Part shown: piece after piece, positions 9,091 to 16,807 of the stretch | Layout of the letters: each line of letters begins with the position of its first letter | Position numbering within the stretch: position 1 is the first letter of the stretch | Assembly (NCBI RefSeq): GCF_022023855.1 | Contig: NZ_CP059449.1 | Location: 372,001 to 436,000, forward strand | Reading direction: 5' to 3' | DNA length: 64,000 bases | Source: Azospirillum brasilense | GTDB lineage: Bacteria; Pseudomonadota; Alphaproteobacteria; Azospirillales; Azospirillaceae | The notes under the pieces: model-generated | What the model was told of the DNA's origin: nothing | Seen by the model: only the letters and a program-made list of their open reading frames with translations | Databases searched by the model: none | Program-made: the position numbers and the translations under genes

Positions 9091-9567
9091 TCACCAGCGC
9101 AGGTACAGCCCGACGTCCCCCGGCATGCCGCCGGGATAGTCCAGGATCTGCGCCCGCAGCTTGTAGCCCTTGGCCCTCAGATTCTTGTCGAAGACCTCGT
9201 AGGCTTCGCGGGCATAGCCGGTCAGGGAATCCGGCCAGTCCGGCTCGAAATTGTTGATCGCCCGGCCGCCGTCGGTGCAGTAGCTGCTCGGGAAGCGCGC
9301 CACCTGGATTTCCTTCACGCCGCGCGACGCGGCATCGCGCACCGCGCGCGTGAACCGCTCCTTGGCGTCGGGGCGGACATGCTGGTTCATGAAGGCTTCG
9401 CGGACGGTGTCCTGTTCCTTCATGTGCTTCTTTTCCCGCTCCAGGGCTTCCTGGAGCAGCGCCATCTCGTGCTCCTCGCCGAGCTTCCGGAGTTCGTCGG
9501 GCGAGATCAGGTCGTCACCGATGTCGGGGACGGCCGCGGTCGCTCTGGTCTGGTCCATGTTGCTCAT
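9091..9567 (-). CDS. Hypothetical protein between DUF3141 and phosphotransacetylase genes
   Basis: A 158-aa soluble protein with no signal peptide or membrane segment. The N-terminal half is acidic and helical with a likely short coiled coil (about residues 25-60, rich in E/K/L). The C-terminal half contains FPSSYCTDGGRAINNFEPDW and ends with LDYPGGMPGDVGLYLRW. I do not recognise a named family. Its tight place inside the DUF3141-pta-ackA operon suggests an accessory role to that pathway. A GGGGAAC sequence lies ahead of the ATG. Confidence 0.75.
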   Translation of the reverse strand: MSNMDQTRATAAVPDIGDDLISPDELRKLGEEHEMALLQEALEREKKHMKEQDTVREAFMNQHVRPDAKERFTRAVRDAASRGVKEIQVARFPSSYCTDGGRAINNFEPDWPDSLTGYAREAYEVFDKNLRAKGYKLRAQILDYPGGMPGDVGLYLRW

Positions 9568-9638
9568 GACGCGTTCCCCTTGTTTCTTGTGAGTTGTCTT
9601 TTGTCAGCCTCATGCGGCGTCGTGTGGCGGCACCGGGT

Positions 9639-12137
9639 TCACTTGGCCTTCGCGGTGCCCATCACCCCGCGTTGCGCGTCCGCCCGGCTGATGTCGGAGG
9701 CGGCCTTGGCCAGCGATGCTCCGCCGGCCCCGGGCAGCACGCGCAGGGGTGGTTCGCGCCCGGCCTCGATGCGCTCCTCCTTGTTGTGCAGAAGGGCGTC
9801 CACCTGCCGCAGGCGGGCGCGCTGGTCTGGGGTCAGCGGTCCGGATGCCTCCAGAACACGCTCCGCCAGCGCCATCACCTCCTTGCGCTCCTTCTCGCCG
9901 GACAGAAGCTTGGGCAGCGCGCTCATCGCCGCGGCTTCGTCCATCAGCATCAGGAAGACCTGTTCGCGGAAGACCGCGCGAACGGCGTCAACGGTCAGGT
10001 GCTGGGTGCCGGGATGCTCCTCGCGGATTTTCCGCAGCATCTGGAAGGCGCGCTCGTCGAGGGCGCCTTCGCCGCGCCGCGCGTGGATCAGGACGCGGAA
10101 CAGCGCCTCCCGCACACCGCCTTCCTCGACGCGGGCCATGATCTCGGCCATCCGCTTCTCGACCAGTGCTTCGAACGCCTCGTCGCGGACGTGCGGCGGC
10201 CGCGCGTCCTCGCCCGGCGCGGCCAGCCCGACCAGAGCCTGAAGGAGCGGTGCGTTGTAGAGGCCCATGAACAGGCGCTCGACGGCGCCGTCGCGCGCGT
10301 CCCGCCAGCGGTCAAGCCCCTGCACGATCTCGTCCGAGACGCGGTTCTGCGCGCTCAGGTACGGGTTGTCCGGGCTCACCGGGCGGCGGTGCTCGCGCAC
10401 CCAGTCGGCCATGGGGCCGACCGGCGCCATGAAGGGGTTGAGGTGCGAGAACAGGTAATACTGGCTGCGCGCCGGGTTCATCATCCGCAGCCATTCGGCG
10501 AAGGGCTCGTTGACGGTCGCCTGGATGGAGGGCCGGGCGAAGGTGGCGTACAGGCCCTTGTTGATGTCCGAGATGCGAGCCACCGCGGCGAAGCGCCGGT
10601 CGTCCTCCGGCGTGTTGCCGCCAAGCCCGCGGATGTCGTCGAGCGTGCGCGGCTCGAACCGCGTCACGTAATCGCCCGCGACCAGATCGGCGCCGGGGAC
10701 GTTCGGGTCCTTCGGCTGGAGGATCATCTCGTAGAGACCGGGTGGCAGCAGGTCAATGAAGTCGATGTTCTCGACGAACTCCGACGTTTCCTTGCGGGCG
10801 ACGCGGCCGGACACGAAGATGCCCAGGTGCCCGATGTCGTGATGGAGGTTGTAGACGATGGTCTGCTCGTGGGCCCGGATGTCTTCGACGTCGCTGTAGA
10901 GGTCGAGGACCCAGCCCAGCGCTTGTTGCGGCGGCGTGATGTTGTCGCCGAAGGACGCGAAGACCAGGATGGGCGAGCGGATGTTGCGCAAATCCAGCCG
11001 GCGCCCGTTCCGGACGATGCCGCCGCTGGTCATCTTGTTGCCGACGAACAGCTCGTCGGTGATGGCCTCGATCTCCTCCCCGTTCATCAGGAAGAAGCCG
11101 CTCCACCACTTTTCGAATTCAAGGTACCGGTCCGCTTCCGTGTCGATATGGGCGTACAGGTTGTACGCCTTCTTCCAATAGGTGTTGGCCGGGTCCAGCT
11201 TCTCGAAGTTGCCGACCAGATGCGCCCCGTCGAAGCGGCCGTTGCCGAGATCGCTGGCCAGGGCGGCGAGCCAGGCGCCGCCATAGAGCCCGCCGAGGTA
11301 GCGCATCGGGTTCCGCCCCTTCACGCCGGCCCAATAGGACAGCGGGGAGCCCGCGATGATGATCGGTCCCATCAGGTCGGGCCGGACCGCGCTCAGCGCC
11401 ATCACCGCCCAGCCGGCTTGGCAATTGCCGATGACGCACGGCTTGCCGCCCGCATTGTCGTGCAGTTTTCCGACATGCTCGATGAAGAAGGCCTCGGCTT
11501 CACCCACGTCGGCGAGGGTCTGGCCCGGCTCTGGTTCAGGATGGAAACCGATGAAGTAGCAGGGGTGGCCGGCGCGCAGAGCGGTGCCGATCTGGCTGTC
11601 CGGCTTGAAGCCGCCGATCCCGGGCCCATGACCGGCGCGCGGATCGACGATCACGAACGGGCGCTTGGCCGGGTCCGTGCCGACGGCGGGGTCCGGCAGA
11701 ATGCGAAGCAGCATGTAATTGCACGGCCGCTTCAGCTTCCGCCCTTCCATCACGATCTCGTACGGGAAGGACAGGACGGGCGGCTTTCCTTTCTCGGCGT
11801 GGTCCATGAACTGGTCGCCGCGGCGCCGCAGGACATCCAGGAACAGGACCCAGCGCTGCATGGCATCGACGCCATAGTCGAAAGCGTCCTGAAACGGGTT
11901 GGGAAGATTGAAGGGGTTGGGGAAAGCGGACGTCTGCCAACCATCCGCGCCTTTCCCGGCCGCCGTCTCTTCGACCGGCTTTGCCCCAGCCTGTTTCGCC
12001 CCTGTTGATTTTGCTGCGGTCCCGTTTTCTGCGGGTTCGACGAAGGGGCCGAGAAAGGGAAATGCCGCGGTCCAGGCGGAAAACCAGCTCGCCAGAGGCT
12101 GCTGTTCCGTCAGGGGACGCACCCGCCGATTTTTCAT
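9639..12137 (-). CDS. DUF3141 protein, PHA-synthase-like alpha/beta-hydrolase
   Basis: An 832-aa protein, much longer than a PHA synthase (about 350-600 aa). The ATG at 12137 was chosen over longer in-frame options because AGAGGA lies 7-8 bases upstream. The core has a PHA-synthase-style lipase box with cysteine, IGNCQAG (Cys239), then FGDNITPP (Asp398) and HDIGHLGIF (His437), giving a plausible Cys-Asp-His triad. An N-terminal linker rich in A/K/G (residues 35-65) and a long helical, charged C-terminal half (about 560-832) are extra. The family is often annotated as poly(3-hydroxyalkanoate) synthetase but its reaction is unproven. It heads the operon with the acyl-phosphate enzymes, so an acyl-CoA or acyl-thioester substrate is plausible. 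Confidence 0.88.
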   Translation of the reverse strand: MKNRRVRPLTEQQPLASWFSAWTAAFPFLGPFVEPAENGTAAKSTGAKQAGAKPVEETAAGKGADGWQTSAFPNPFNLPNPFQDAFDYGVDAMQRWVLFLDVLRRRGDQFMDHAEKGKPPVLSFPYEIVMEGRKLKRPCNYMLLRILPDPAVGTDPAKRPFVIVDPRAGHGPGIGGFKPDSQIGTALRAGHPCYFIGFHPEPEPGQTLADVGEAEAFFIEHVGKLHDNAGGKPCVIGNCQAGWAVMALSAVRPDLMGPIIIAGSPLSYWAGVKGRNPMRYLGGLYGGAWLAALASDLGNGRFDGAHLVGNFEKLDPANTYWKKAYNLYAHIDTEADRYLEFEKWWSGFFLMNGEEIEAITDELFVGNKMTSGGIVRNGRRLDLRNIRSPILVFASFGDNITPPQQALGWVLDLYSDVEDIRAHEQTIVYNLHHDIGHLGIFVSGRVARKETSEFVENIDFIDLLPPGLYEMILQPKDPNVPGADLVAGDYVTRFEPRTLDDIRGLGGNTPEDDRRFAAVARISDINKGLYATFARPSIQATVNEPFAEWLRMMNPARSQYYLFSHLNPFMAPVGPMADWVREHRRPVSPDNPYLSAQNRVSDEIVQGLDRWRDARDGAVERLFMGLYNAPLLQALVGLAAPGEDARPPHVRDEAFEALVEKRMAEIMARVEEGGVREALFRVLIHARRGEGALDERAFQMLRKIREEHPGTQHLTVDAVRAVFREQVFLMLMDEAAAMSALPKLLSGEKERKEVMALAERVLEASGPLTPDQRARLRQVDALLHNKEERIEAGREPPLRVLPGAGGASLAKAASDISRADAQRGVMGTAKAK

Positions 12138-12320
12138 CACATGTCCTCTTTGGCTGTACGCTCCTGCGCCGGCCTGCGCCGGCTGTGCGTTCGCTGTGCC
12201 GACCGGCTTCTTCGCATCCGCGAAGGCGTTGCGACGCCGGCGCTGCGGATACCGACCCGTGATGAGAACGTGAGGGGCCAAGGCGCTGGCTTCGACGCTG
12301 GCTTTAAGACACGGGAAATA

Positions 12321-12381
12321 CTGCACCGCATCATCCGCCGCGTTGAAGCATGCAACTGTTGGCGCTGTTACCGTATCAGGC
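12321..12381 (-). promoter_or_regulatory. 61-bp conserved promoter-like block, copy 1 (upstream of DUF3141 operon)
   Basis: This block matches 22220-22280 at 50 of 61 positions with no gap, counted by eye. The similarity ends sharply after CAGGC at the upstream end. The shared core contains TCCGCCGC, TTGAAG, GTTGGC and the palindromic site TACCGTA. Both copies lie upstream of minus-strand genes; this one ends 184 bases ahead of the DUF3141 start. A shared promoter/operator is the simplest reading. Confidence 0.6.
12367..12377 (+). promoter_or_regulatory. GTTACSGTA-type palindromic site 1
   Basis: GTTACCGTATC. The core TACCGTA is an odd palindrome (central C/G) and the left side extends to GTTAC. 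It lies 230 bases ahead of the DUF3141 start. It is one of seven copies in this region. Confidence 0.55.
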
Positions 12382-12640
12382 TGCTTTCCCTTGGTGGTTC
12401 ATTCCCGACACAGTGCGGCGGCACCGTCTTCCGGCAGGGATTCGGGCTTTGAATTTTTCATGAATGAGATTCGGATTTTGGCAAACCCAACCCAGTGGGT
12501 CTTTGTGCATTTTTGTTTAACAGTTTTATAGAATTTTTCTTTTATTAAGAAAGAAGGCTCCCTGCAAGGGGGTAAATTCTGCTCGTTCATTGGCATAATG
12601 AACAGAGGATGACCCTCTTCACATGACCGATACGGTGGGC

Positions 12641-12651
12641 GTTACCGTAGC
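12641..12651 (+). promoter_or_regulatory. GTTACSGTA-type palindromic site 2
   Basis: GTTACCGTAGC, identical over 11 bases to the copies at 24581-24591 and (reverse strand) 16440-16450; with 24581 it also shares the following AT. It lies about 208 bases upstream of the Rap1a-like gene. A degenerate relative, GATACGGTG, lies just upstream at 12629-12637. Confidence 0.55.
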
Positions 12652-12858
12652 ATGACTGCGCTTTGGCTTGGAGGAATGCTACCTTCCAAAGCACAGTGTC
12701 TTGCGAGTTAAATTCTCGCCCCCGACCTGTGCACCCCGTCCATCCGATCGGCAGTCCATCGATTTCGCATCGGGCCGGCCGGTTCGTCGGGGAAGCGTCT
12801 CCTGTCCCTGAAAATCCGCTTACAAAAAGCCGCCCACAAAAAGCGCTGGGAGCAAACC

Positions 12859-13260
12859 ATGAAACACCGAACCAAGGTCGCTCTGGCCGTTGCCCTGACG
12901 GCGACGGTGATCACCGCCGCGAACGCGCAGATGGGGCCGGCCCCCACGGAAACCAATTTTCAGGTCCGCACCACGGGCGACCTTGTGCGGCTGTGCGAAG
13001 CCACGCCAAACGACCCGACCGGCATCGCGGCGCTCCATTTCTGCCACGGTTTCGCCGTCGGCGCCTATCAATACCATCAGGTTGCAACGGCCGCCGAAGG
13101 CAAGCGCCAGCTGGTGTGCGCGCCGACGCCACCGCCATCGCGCAACGACGCCGTTTCCGCTTTCGTCACCTGGGCAAAACAGAATCCCAAGCTGATGGAC
13201 ACGCCGCCGGTGGATGGGCTGTTCCGCTTCCTGTCACAGCGCTACCCCTGCCGCGCCTGA
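12859..13260 (+). CDS. Rap1a/Tai-like secreted small protein
   Basis: A 133-aa protein with a signal peptide (residues 1-23, cleavage after ANA). The mature part has the Rap1a/Tai pattern: an N-terminal L..C motif (LVRLCEA), a central HFCHGFAVGAYQY helix, a cysteine after the second helix (LVCAP), and the C-terminal FLSQRYPC. The four cysteines are consistent with two periplasmic disulfides. The family was named from Serratia immunity proteins to T6SS amidase effectors, but most relatives are orphans and no effector or T6SS gene is visible here. GGGAG lies upstream of the ATG. Confidence 0.75.
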   Translation: MKHRTKVALAVALTATVITAANAQMGPAPTETNFQVRTTGDLVRLCEATPNDPTGIAALHFCHGFAVGAYQYHQVATAAEGKRQLVCAPTPPPSRNDAVSAFVTWAKQNPKLMDTPPVDGLFRFLSQRYPCRA

Positions 13261-13346
13261 TCACGCCGGTATCCGCTTCCTCCGCCGCGGTCCACGGCCT
13301 TCGATCAAAGGCCAACCAGGATGGGCCAACCAGGATGGGAAAGACC

Positions 13347-13631
13347 ATGAAACCCACACAAATCCTCCGCGTCGCCGTCGTCGCGCTTCCCCTTGCAGCG
13401 TGCGCCGACATGTCACCGACCCAGCAGCGCGCGCTCACCGGCACGACCGGAGGTGCTGCCGGCGGAGCGCTGATCGGCGCCATCGCCGGCAACGCCGGCA
13501 TGGGTGCGGCCATCGGCGCCGGTGCCGGTCTGGCCGGCGGTCTGCTCTACGACTATCACAAGCGGACCGAGGCCTCGGCCTACCAGCGCGGCGTCCAGCA
13601 GGGGTCCACCCAGCAAAGCGGCACCCAGTGA
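13347..13631 (+). CDS. Glycine-zipper lipoprotein
   Basis: A 94-aa protein. The signal peptide ends in a lipobox (LPLAAC, Cys about residue 19), followed by a glycine zipper (about residues 32-70) of repeated G-x-x-x-G/A, as in SlyB/OsmB-like outer-membrane lipoproteins. The tail is Gln/Ser/Gly-rich. An alternative in-frame ATG lies 12 bases upstream but has no spacing for a ribosome-binding site. It probably inserts in or bridges membranes; no specific function can be given. Confidence 0.8.
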   Translation: MKPTQILRVAVVALPLAACADMSPTQQRALTGTTGGAAGGALIGAIAGNAGMGAAIGAGAGLAGGLLYDYHKRTEASAYQRGVQQGSTQQSGTQ

Positions 13632-13821
13632 CCCGCGGCGGTCATGCGCTGAGGTGGTCATGCGCTGACGGGGACGTTCTCGCCATGCCGCCGATCCCAC
13701 TGGATGGCAGGCGCGTCCTCGTCACGGGCATCGCCAACGACCGCGTAAAGGACAATCGCGAAGCTTGGCCAGCCTCTGTCATGCCGTGACATTGTCATGC
13801 TGCGACGTGGCTGGCATTCTG

Positions 13822-14640
13822 ATGGCGATGATACCGTTCCTGGCGCATGAACCACGATCCTGCGAGCAGACCATTGCCGCTGCGGCGGTTGTTCGCGACG
13901 TTCTCGGCGGCGCCGCCTCAGCCGCGTATCTCTACGGATCGGCGGTCGCGGGCGGCCTGCGCCCGAACAGCGATCTCGACATCCTCGTCGTCACTGAGCG
14001 ATCGCTGTCAAACAATGAGCGCGTCGCGATCATCCGTCAGCTTCTGCCGATCTCGGGAAGCACCGCCGTCGGCGGGCCGGGCCGCCCCATCGAACTCACC
14101 ATCCTCGCCCGCCCGGCCCTGATCCCATGGCGCCACCCCGGCTGTCTTGAGCTTCAGTATGGCGAATGGATGCGCGCCGAGTTCGAGCGGGGCGGCATGC
14201 CCGAATGGCCGTGCCGGGATCCCGACGTCGCCGTCCTGATCGAGACGGCCCGCCGCGGAGCCCTGCCGCTCTTCGGCCCGCCCGTCGACTCTGTCCTCGA
14301 CCCGGTGCCGCGCGCGGATCTCGTCCGGGCCATGATGGACATGGTGCCGATCCTGATTCCGGGCATCGAAGAGGGGGACGACAGACGAAACGGGCTGCTG
14401 ACCCTGGCGCGAATTTGGACGACGCTCACGACCGGCGAAATCCTCCCGAAGGATCAGGCCGCCGATTGGGCGCTCGCGCGTCTGCCCGAGGAGCACCGGC
14501 GCGTTCTGGCGCACGCCCGGGCGGCCTATCTCGGCGGGGAGCGGGAGGATTGGAGCGATCTCGCGCCGGGGGTGCGACCGCATGTCGACCACGTCATCGC
14601 ACGCATCCGGACCCTGACGGCTGGCACACCACCGGGGTGA
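13822..14640 (+). CDS. aadA: AadA/ANT(3'')-family aminoglycoside nucleotidyltransferase
   Basis: About 272 aa, close to the roughly 260 aa of AadA. It carries the nucleotidyltransferase metal motif LYGSAVAGGLRPNSDLDIL (G-S-x10-D-x-D), ELQYGEW, the DERN-like acidic region and KDQAADWALARLPEEHR in the C-terminal helical domain, all in AadA order. Such enzymes adenylylate streptomycin and spectinomycin. A GC-rich chromosomal copy without integron parts points to an intrinsic rather than recently mobilised gene. The start is uncertain: ATG codons at 13765, 13822 and 13828 are in frame; 13822/13828 give the usual AadA N-terminal length. No clear Shine-Dalgarno sequence is seen. Confidence 0.85.
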   Translation: MAMIPFLAHEPRSCEQTIAAAAVVRDVLGGAASAAYLYGSAVAGGLRPNSDLDILVVTERSLSNNERVAIIRQLLPISGSTAVGGPGRPIELTILARPALIPWRHPGCLELQYGEWMRAEFERGGMPEWPCRDPDVAVLIETARRGALPLFGPPVDSVLDPVPRADLVRAMMDMVPILIPGIEEGDDRRNGLLTLARIWTTLTTGEILPKDQAADWALARLPEEHRRVLAHARAAYLGGEREDWSDLAPGVRPHVDHVIARIRTLTAGTPPG

Positions 14641-14699
14641 CGACGGATCGGCGGGCTGGCAGGGCGGAAGCGGACGCGCCATGACAACCCTCACAGCGG

Positions 14700-15455
14700 T
14701 CAGTAACCGGGCGGCGCAGTGACGGTGACGTAGGTGACGCTTCCGTCCACATAGCTGCGGTTGTACCAGGTTCCACCGCAGCCATAATAGCTGACGCCGC
14801 CGTACGGCACGACGGTGGGCGTGCAGGGAAGCACCGTCACGTAGTTGGGAGCCGCCGTGGCGGCACCGGCGATGTAGCCGGCGGTCGCTCCCACCGCAGC
14901 ACCCGCAAGGGCCCAGCCCCAATCGTCATCATCGTCGTCATAATGATGACCATCCCAGTCGTTGGCGATGTTCTGCGCCGCGTAGGCCCGCGATTCCGTG
15001 CGTTCGGTCTGGCCTTGCTGGCGGGCTTCCGTGCGTTCGGTCTGGCCCTGCTGGCGCTGGCCCTGCCGCTCGGTCCGCTCCTGCTGGCCCGAAGTGCGCG
15101 TGTCGGCCCGGGCTTCCGTGCGCGTCTGCTTCGTCTCGGCGCGCTGCGCGGAACGCTCCGTAGCGCCGGACTGCCGGGACGCCGTCTGTGCGGAGGCCAT
15201 CCGGTCGCTCGACCGCTGGGTGGCGCCGGCCTGACGAGCCCCCACTCCCGCCGTGGATCGTCCCGCCGAGGAACGTTGAGCGGAAAAGCCGCCACCCGCC
15301 GCCGGACCAGACCGGGAATACCCCCCTCCGCCCGCTCGGCCACCGCCGCCGCGACCTCCTCCGCCGCCGCGGGCATAGGCATCCGCGACCGATCCGGCCA
15401 CCAGCAGCAGGGATGCGGCGATGGAAATGGCAATTCGTGAAGTTGGCGTGTTCAT
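14700..15455 (-). CDS. Secreted Gly- and Arg/Gln/Thr-repeat protein
   Basis: A 251-aa protein with a signal peptide (residues 1-28, ending ADAYA). It continues with a GGGGRGGGGR tract, a low-complexity Ser/Arg/Gln/Thr middle including two near-identical copies of a QQGQTERTE unit, an acidic DDDDDD patch, a Gly/Ala-rich membrane-like segment (about 178-198), and a C-terminal part with YYGCGGTWYNRSY. The C-terminal module recurs in secreted proteins of unknown function. Its ATG overlaps the stop of the DUF2092 gene by four bases, so the two are coupled. Confidence 0.72.
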   Translation of the reverse strand: MNTPTSRIAISIAASLLLVAGSVADAYARGGGGGRGGGGRAGGGGYSRSGPAAGGGFSAQRSSAGRSTAGVGARQAGATQRSSDRMASAQTASRQSGATERSAQRAETKQTRTEARADTRTSGQQERTERQGQRQQGQTERTEARQQGQTERTESRAYAAQNIANDWDGHHYDDDDDDWGWALAGAAVGATAGYIAGAATAAPNYVTVLPCTPTVVPYGGVSYYGCGGTWYNRSYVDGSVTYVTVTAPPGY

Positions 15456-16315
15456 TTCGGCGCTCCTTCCGAACTGCCGGCCGCGTTGCGGCGGACACGG
15501 ATCATGACCGGAATGCGTTCCGCGCCGTCCGGAGGATGGAAGGCGAGTTGCGCCGGCTGGAGGTCCGGGTTGAGGTTCCAGTCGGAGAATTCGGCCCGAT
15601 ATTGCGGTTCGCCCTCGTCACCCTTGTAGGTGATGGTCACGCGCTCCGGCAGAGGCGGGCCTTCGGTGGCGATCCATATCTGGAAGTCGACATCCTCGGT
15701 GCGCCCCGCCAGGTGATCGGTCGGCACCGCCGTGAGCATGTCCCGCTCCACATAGTCGAGCGTCTGAAGGCGTTGCTCCAGCTCGTCCGGCAGCGTGCTG
15801 ACCAGCAGCAGCGCCAGCGGCAGCCGCACCCGAAGATCCTGAACCAGATAGCGTACGGCGTCGTCGATTGTGCCGGCCCGTTCGATCTGGGCATAGACGT
15901 TCTCGTCCGCGTTGAACACGGAGATCGCCTTGCCGTCGAACGTCACCAGCGACCGCTTCCCATCGCTTTCCTGCGCTTCGACCCGCAGCCCGTCGGGACG
16001 GTTCAGGGTGAGGGCGCGCCTCTCGCTGAACGTGATCTTCTCCCCCGTGTCCTGAACCACGTCGTAGCTGGCCCGGATGGTCACGGTGAAGCGCTGGGTC
16101 TGGGCGAGCGTGTCGGCCATGCGCGTCAGGACGGTCATCGCCTCGTCGTCGATTGCCGAATCTTCCGGCTCGTCCTGCTCGACCGCTTGCGGCGGACTGT
16201 CGGACGGTGGCGCCTCGGCCCCGAAGGCCGGCCCGACCAGGGCGAAACCGACCAGGGCGAAAACGCAGAGCACCGGGCACAGCGCCGACCGTATCAGCCA
16301 CCTGGGTCCGTTCAT
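15452..16315 (-). CDS. DUF2092 periplasmic protein
   Basis: A 287-aa protein with a signal peptide (about residues 1-33, ending AFG). The mature part fits the DUF2092 family: MADTLAQTQRFTVTI, RRALTLNRPDGLRVE, FDGKAISVFNADENVYAQI, and an ARTED-type segment (HLAGRTEDVDFQIWI). The fold is expected to resemble LolA/LolB-type lipid-binding half-barrels, but function is unknown. It is the first gene of a two-gene unit with the Arg/Gly-rich protein. A GTTACCGTAGC site (reverse strand) lies 125 bases upstream. Confidence 0.82.
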   Translation of the reverse strand: MNGPRWLIRSALCPVLCVFALVGFALVGPAFGAEAPPSDSPPQAVEQDEPEDSAIDDEAMTVLTRMADTLAQTQRFTVTIRASYDVVQDTGEKITFSERRALTLNRPDGLRVEAQESDGKRSLVTFDGKAISVFNADENVYAQIERAGTIDDAVRYLVQDLRVRLPLALLLVSTLPDELEQRLQTLDYVERDMLTAVPTDHLAGRTEDVDFQIWIATEGPPLPERVTITYKGDEGEPQYRAEFSDWNLNPDLQPAQLAFHPPDGAERIPVMIRVRRNAAGSSEGAPK

Positions 16316-16439
16316 CGATATCCCTCCTGCCCCGCCTCCTGCCCCGGACGCCGCGCCGGCGGCATTGATGAAAGGCCTGGAGTCATTGAGCCGCGTGGAG
16401 CGGAGCCATTGAAAGTAGCAACCACGGTCGATGCGGGCC

Positions 16440-16450
16440 GCTACGGTAAC
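16440..16450 (-). promoter_or_regulatory. GTTACSGTA-type palindromic site 3
   Basis: GCTACGGTAAC, the exact reverse complement of GTTACCGTAGC. The bases after it on the plus strand keep GCC and TTGC at the same spacing as in the 61-bp block read on the minus strand (TACGGTAAC-N3-GCC-N5-TTGC). Confidence 0.55.
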
Positions 16451-16536
16451 GCTGCCCCAAATTGCCGGTAGGTTGCCGGTGCGCCCGGAGCCGGTCGAGG
16501 CCCTGTTGGGCGGAACACGGTGATTGCGCCAAGTAC

Positions 16537-16562
16537 GCTACCGTAACATCCATTACGGTAAC
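16537..16562 (-). promoter_or_regulatory. Paired GTTACSGTA-type sites 4 and 5
   Basis: GCTACCGTAAC at 16537-16547 and ATTACGGTAAC at 16552-16562, 15 bases centre to centre. Site 5 has a complete palindromic core TTACGGTAA. They lie about 245 bases upstream of the gene at 16808. Confidence 0.5.
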
Positions 16563-16807
16563 CGAGACCGCGGAAGCCGTCCGATGCTTACGCTCGTCAA
16601 CGGGCTGGGCGTGTCCTGAACAGTCGGGCCGACGGCAGGGATCAGCGAAGTCCAGGCTACTGTAGAATACTCGTCAGAGCCGGCGTCTCGGGCTACAGGA
16701 CTTGGCTGTGGACAACAACGCACCACACCGGACAGCCCCAGATCCGCCCTTCAACTTCGCGCTCAGAAGACGGCGCCGGAGCATGCCGGGCAAAACAGGA
16801 GGACAGC

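Larger units (their letters stand above)
12138..12858. promoter_or_regulatory. Long divergent intergenic region between DUF3141 operon and Rap1a-like gene
   Basis: A 721-bp region with no convincing gene. The middle (about 12440-12600) is far more A/T-rich than its surroundings. It holds two copies of the GTTACCGTA palindromic site (12367-12377 and 12641-12651), the 61-bp block 12321-12381 shared with 22220-22280, and a 7+7 bp inverted repeat GTTCATT-GGCAT-AATGAAC at 12585-12603. Several short reading frames exist but lack ribosome-binding sites and alphaproteobacterial codon use. It probably carries promoters for both directions. Confidence 0.6.
16316..16807. promoter_or_regulatory. Divergent intergenic region with three GTTACSGTA-type sites
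   Basis: About 490 bp between DUF2092 (leftward) and the secreted protein at 16808 (rightward). It holds three sites in 123 bases (16440-16450, 16537-16547, 16552-16562). The last two are four bases apart and in the same orientation, which would suit cooperative binding on roughly one face of the helix. No gene with a ribosome-binding site is seen. Confidence 0.55.

Noticed and set aside
12343..12531. Small plus-strand frames in the A/T-rich intergenic part
   Set aside because: No ribosome-binding site, codon use unlike neighbours, and they overlap the 61-bp regulatory block.
12138..12858. General stress (EcfG) promoter GGAAC-N16/17-CGTT upstream of the stress-like genes
   Set aside because: I searched the four site-containing intergenic regions by eye and found no pair with the right sequence and spacing.
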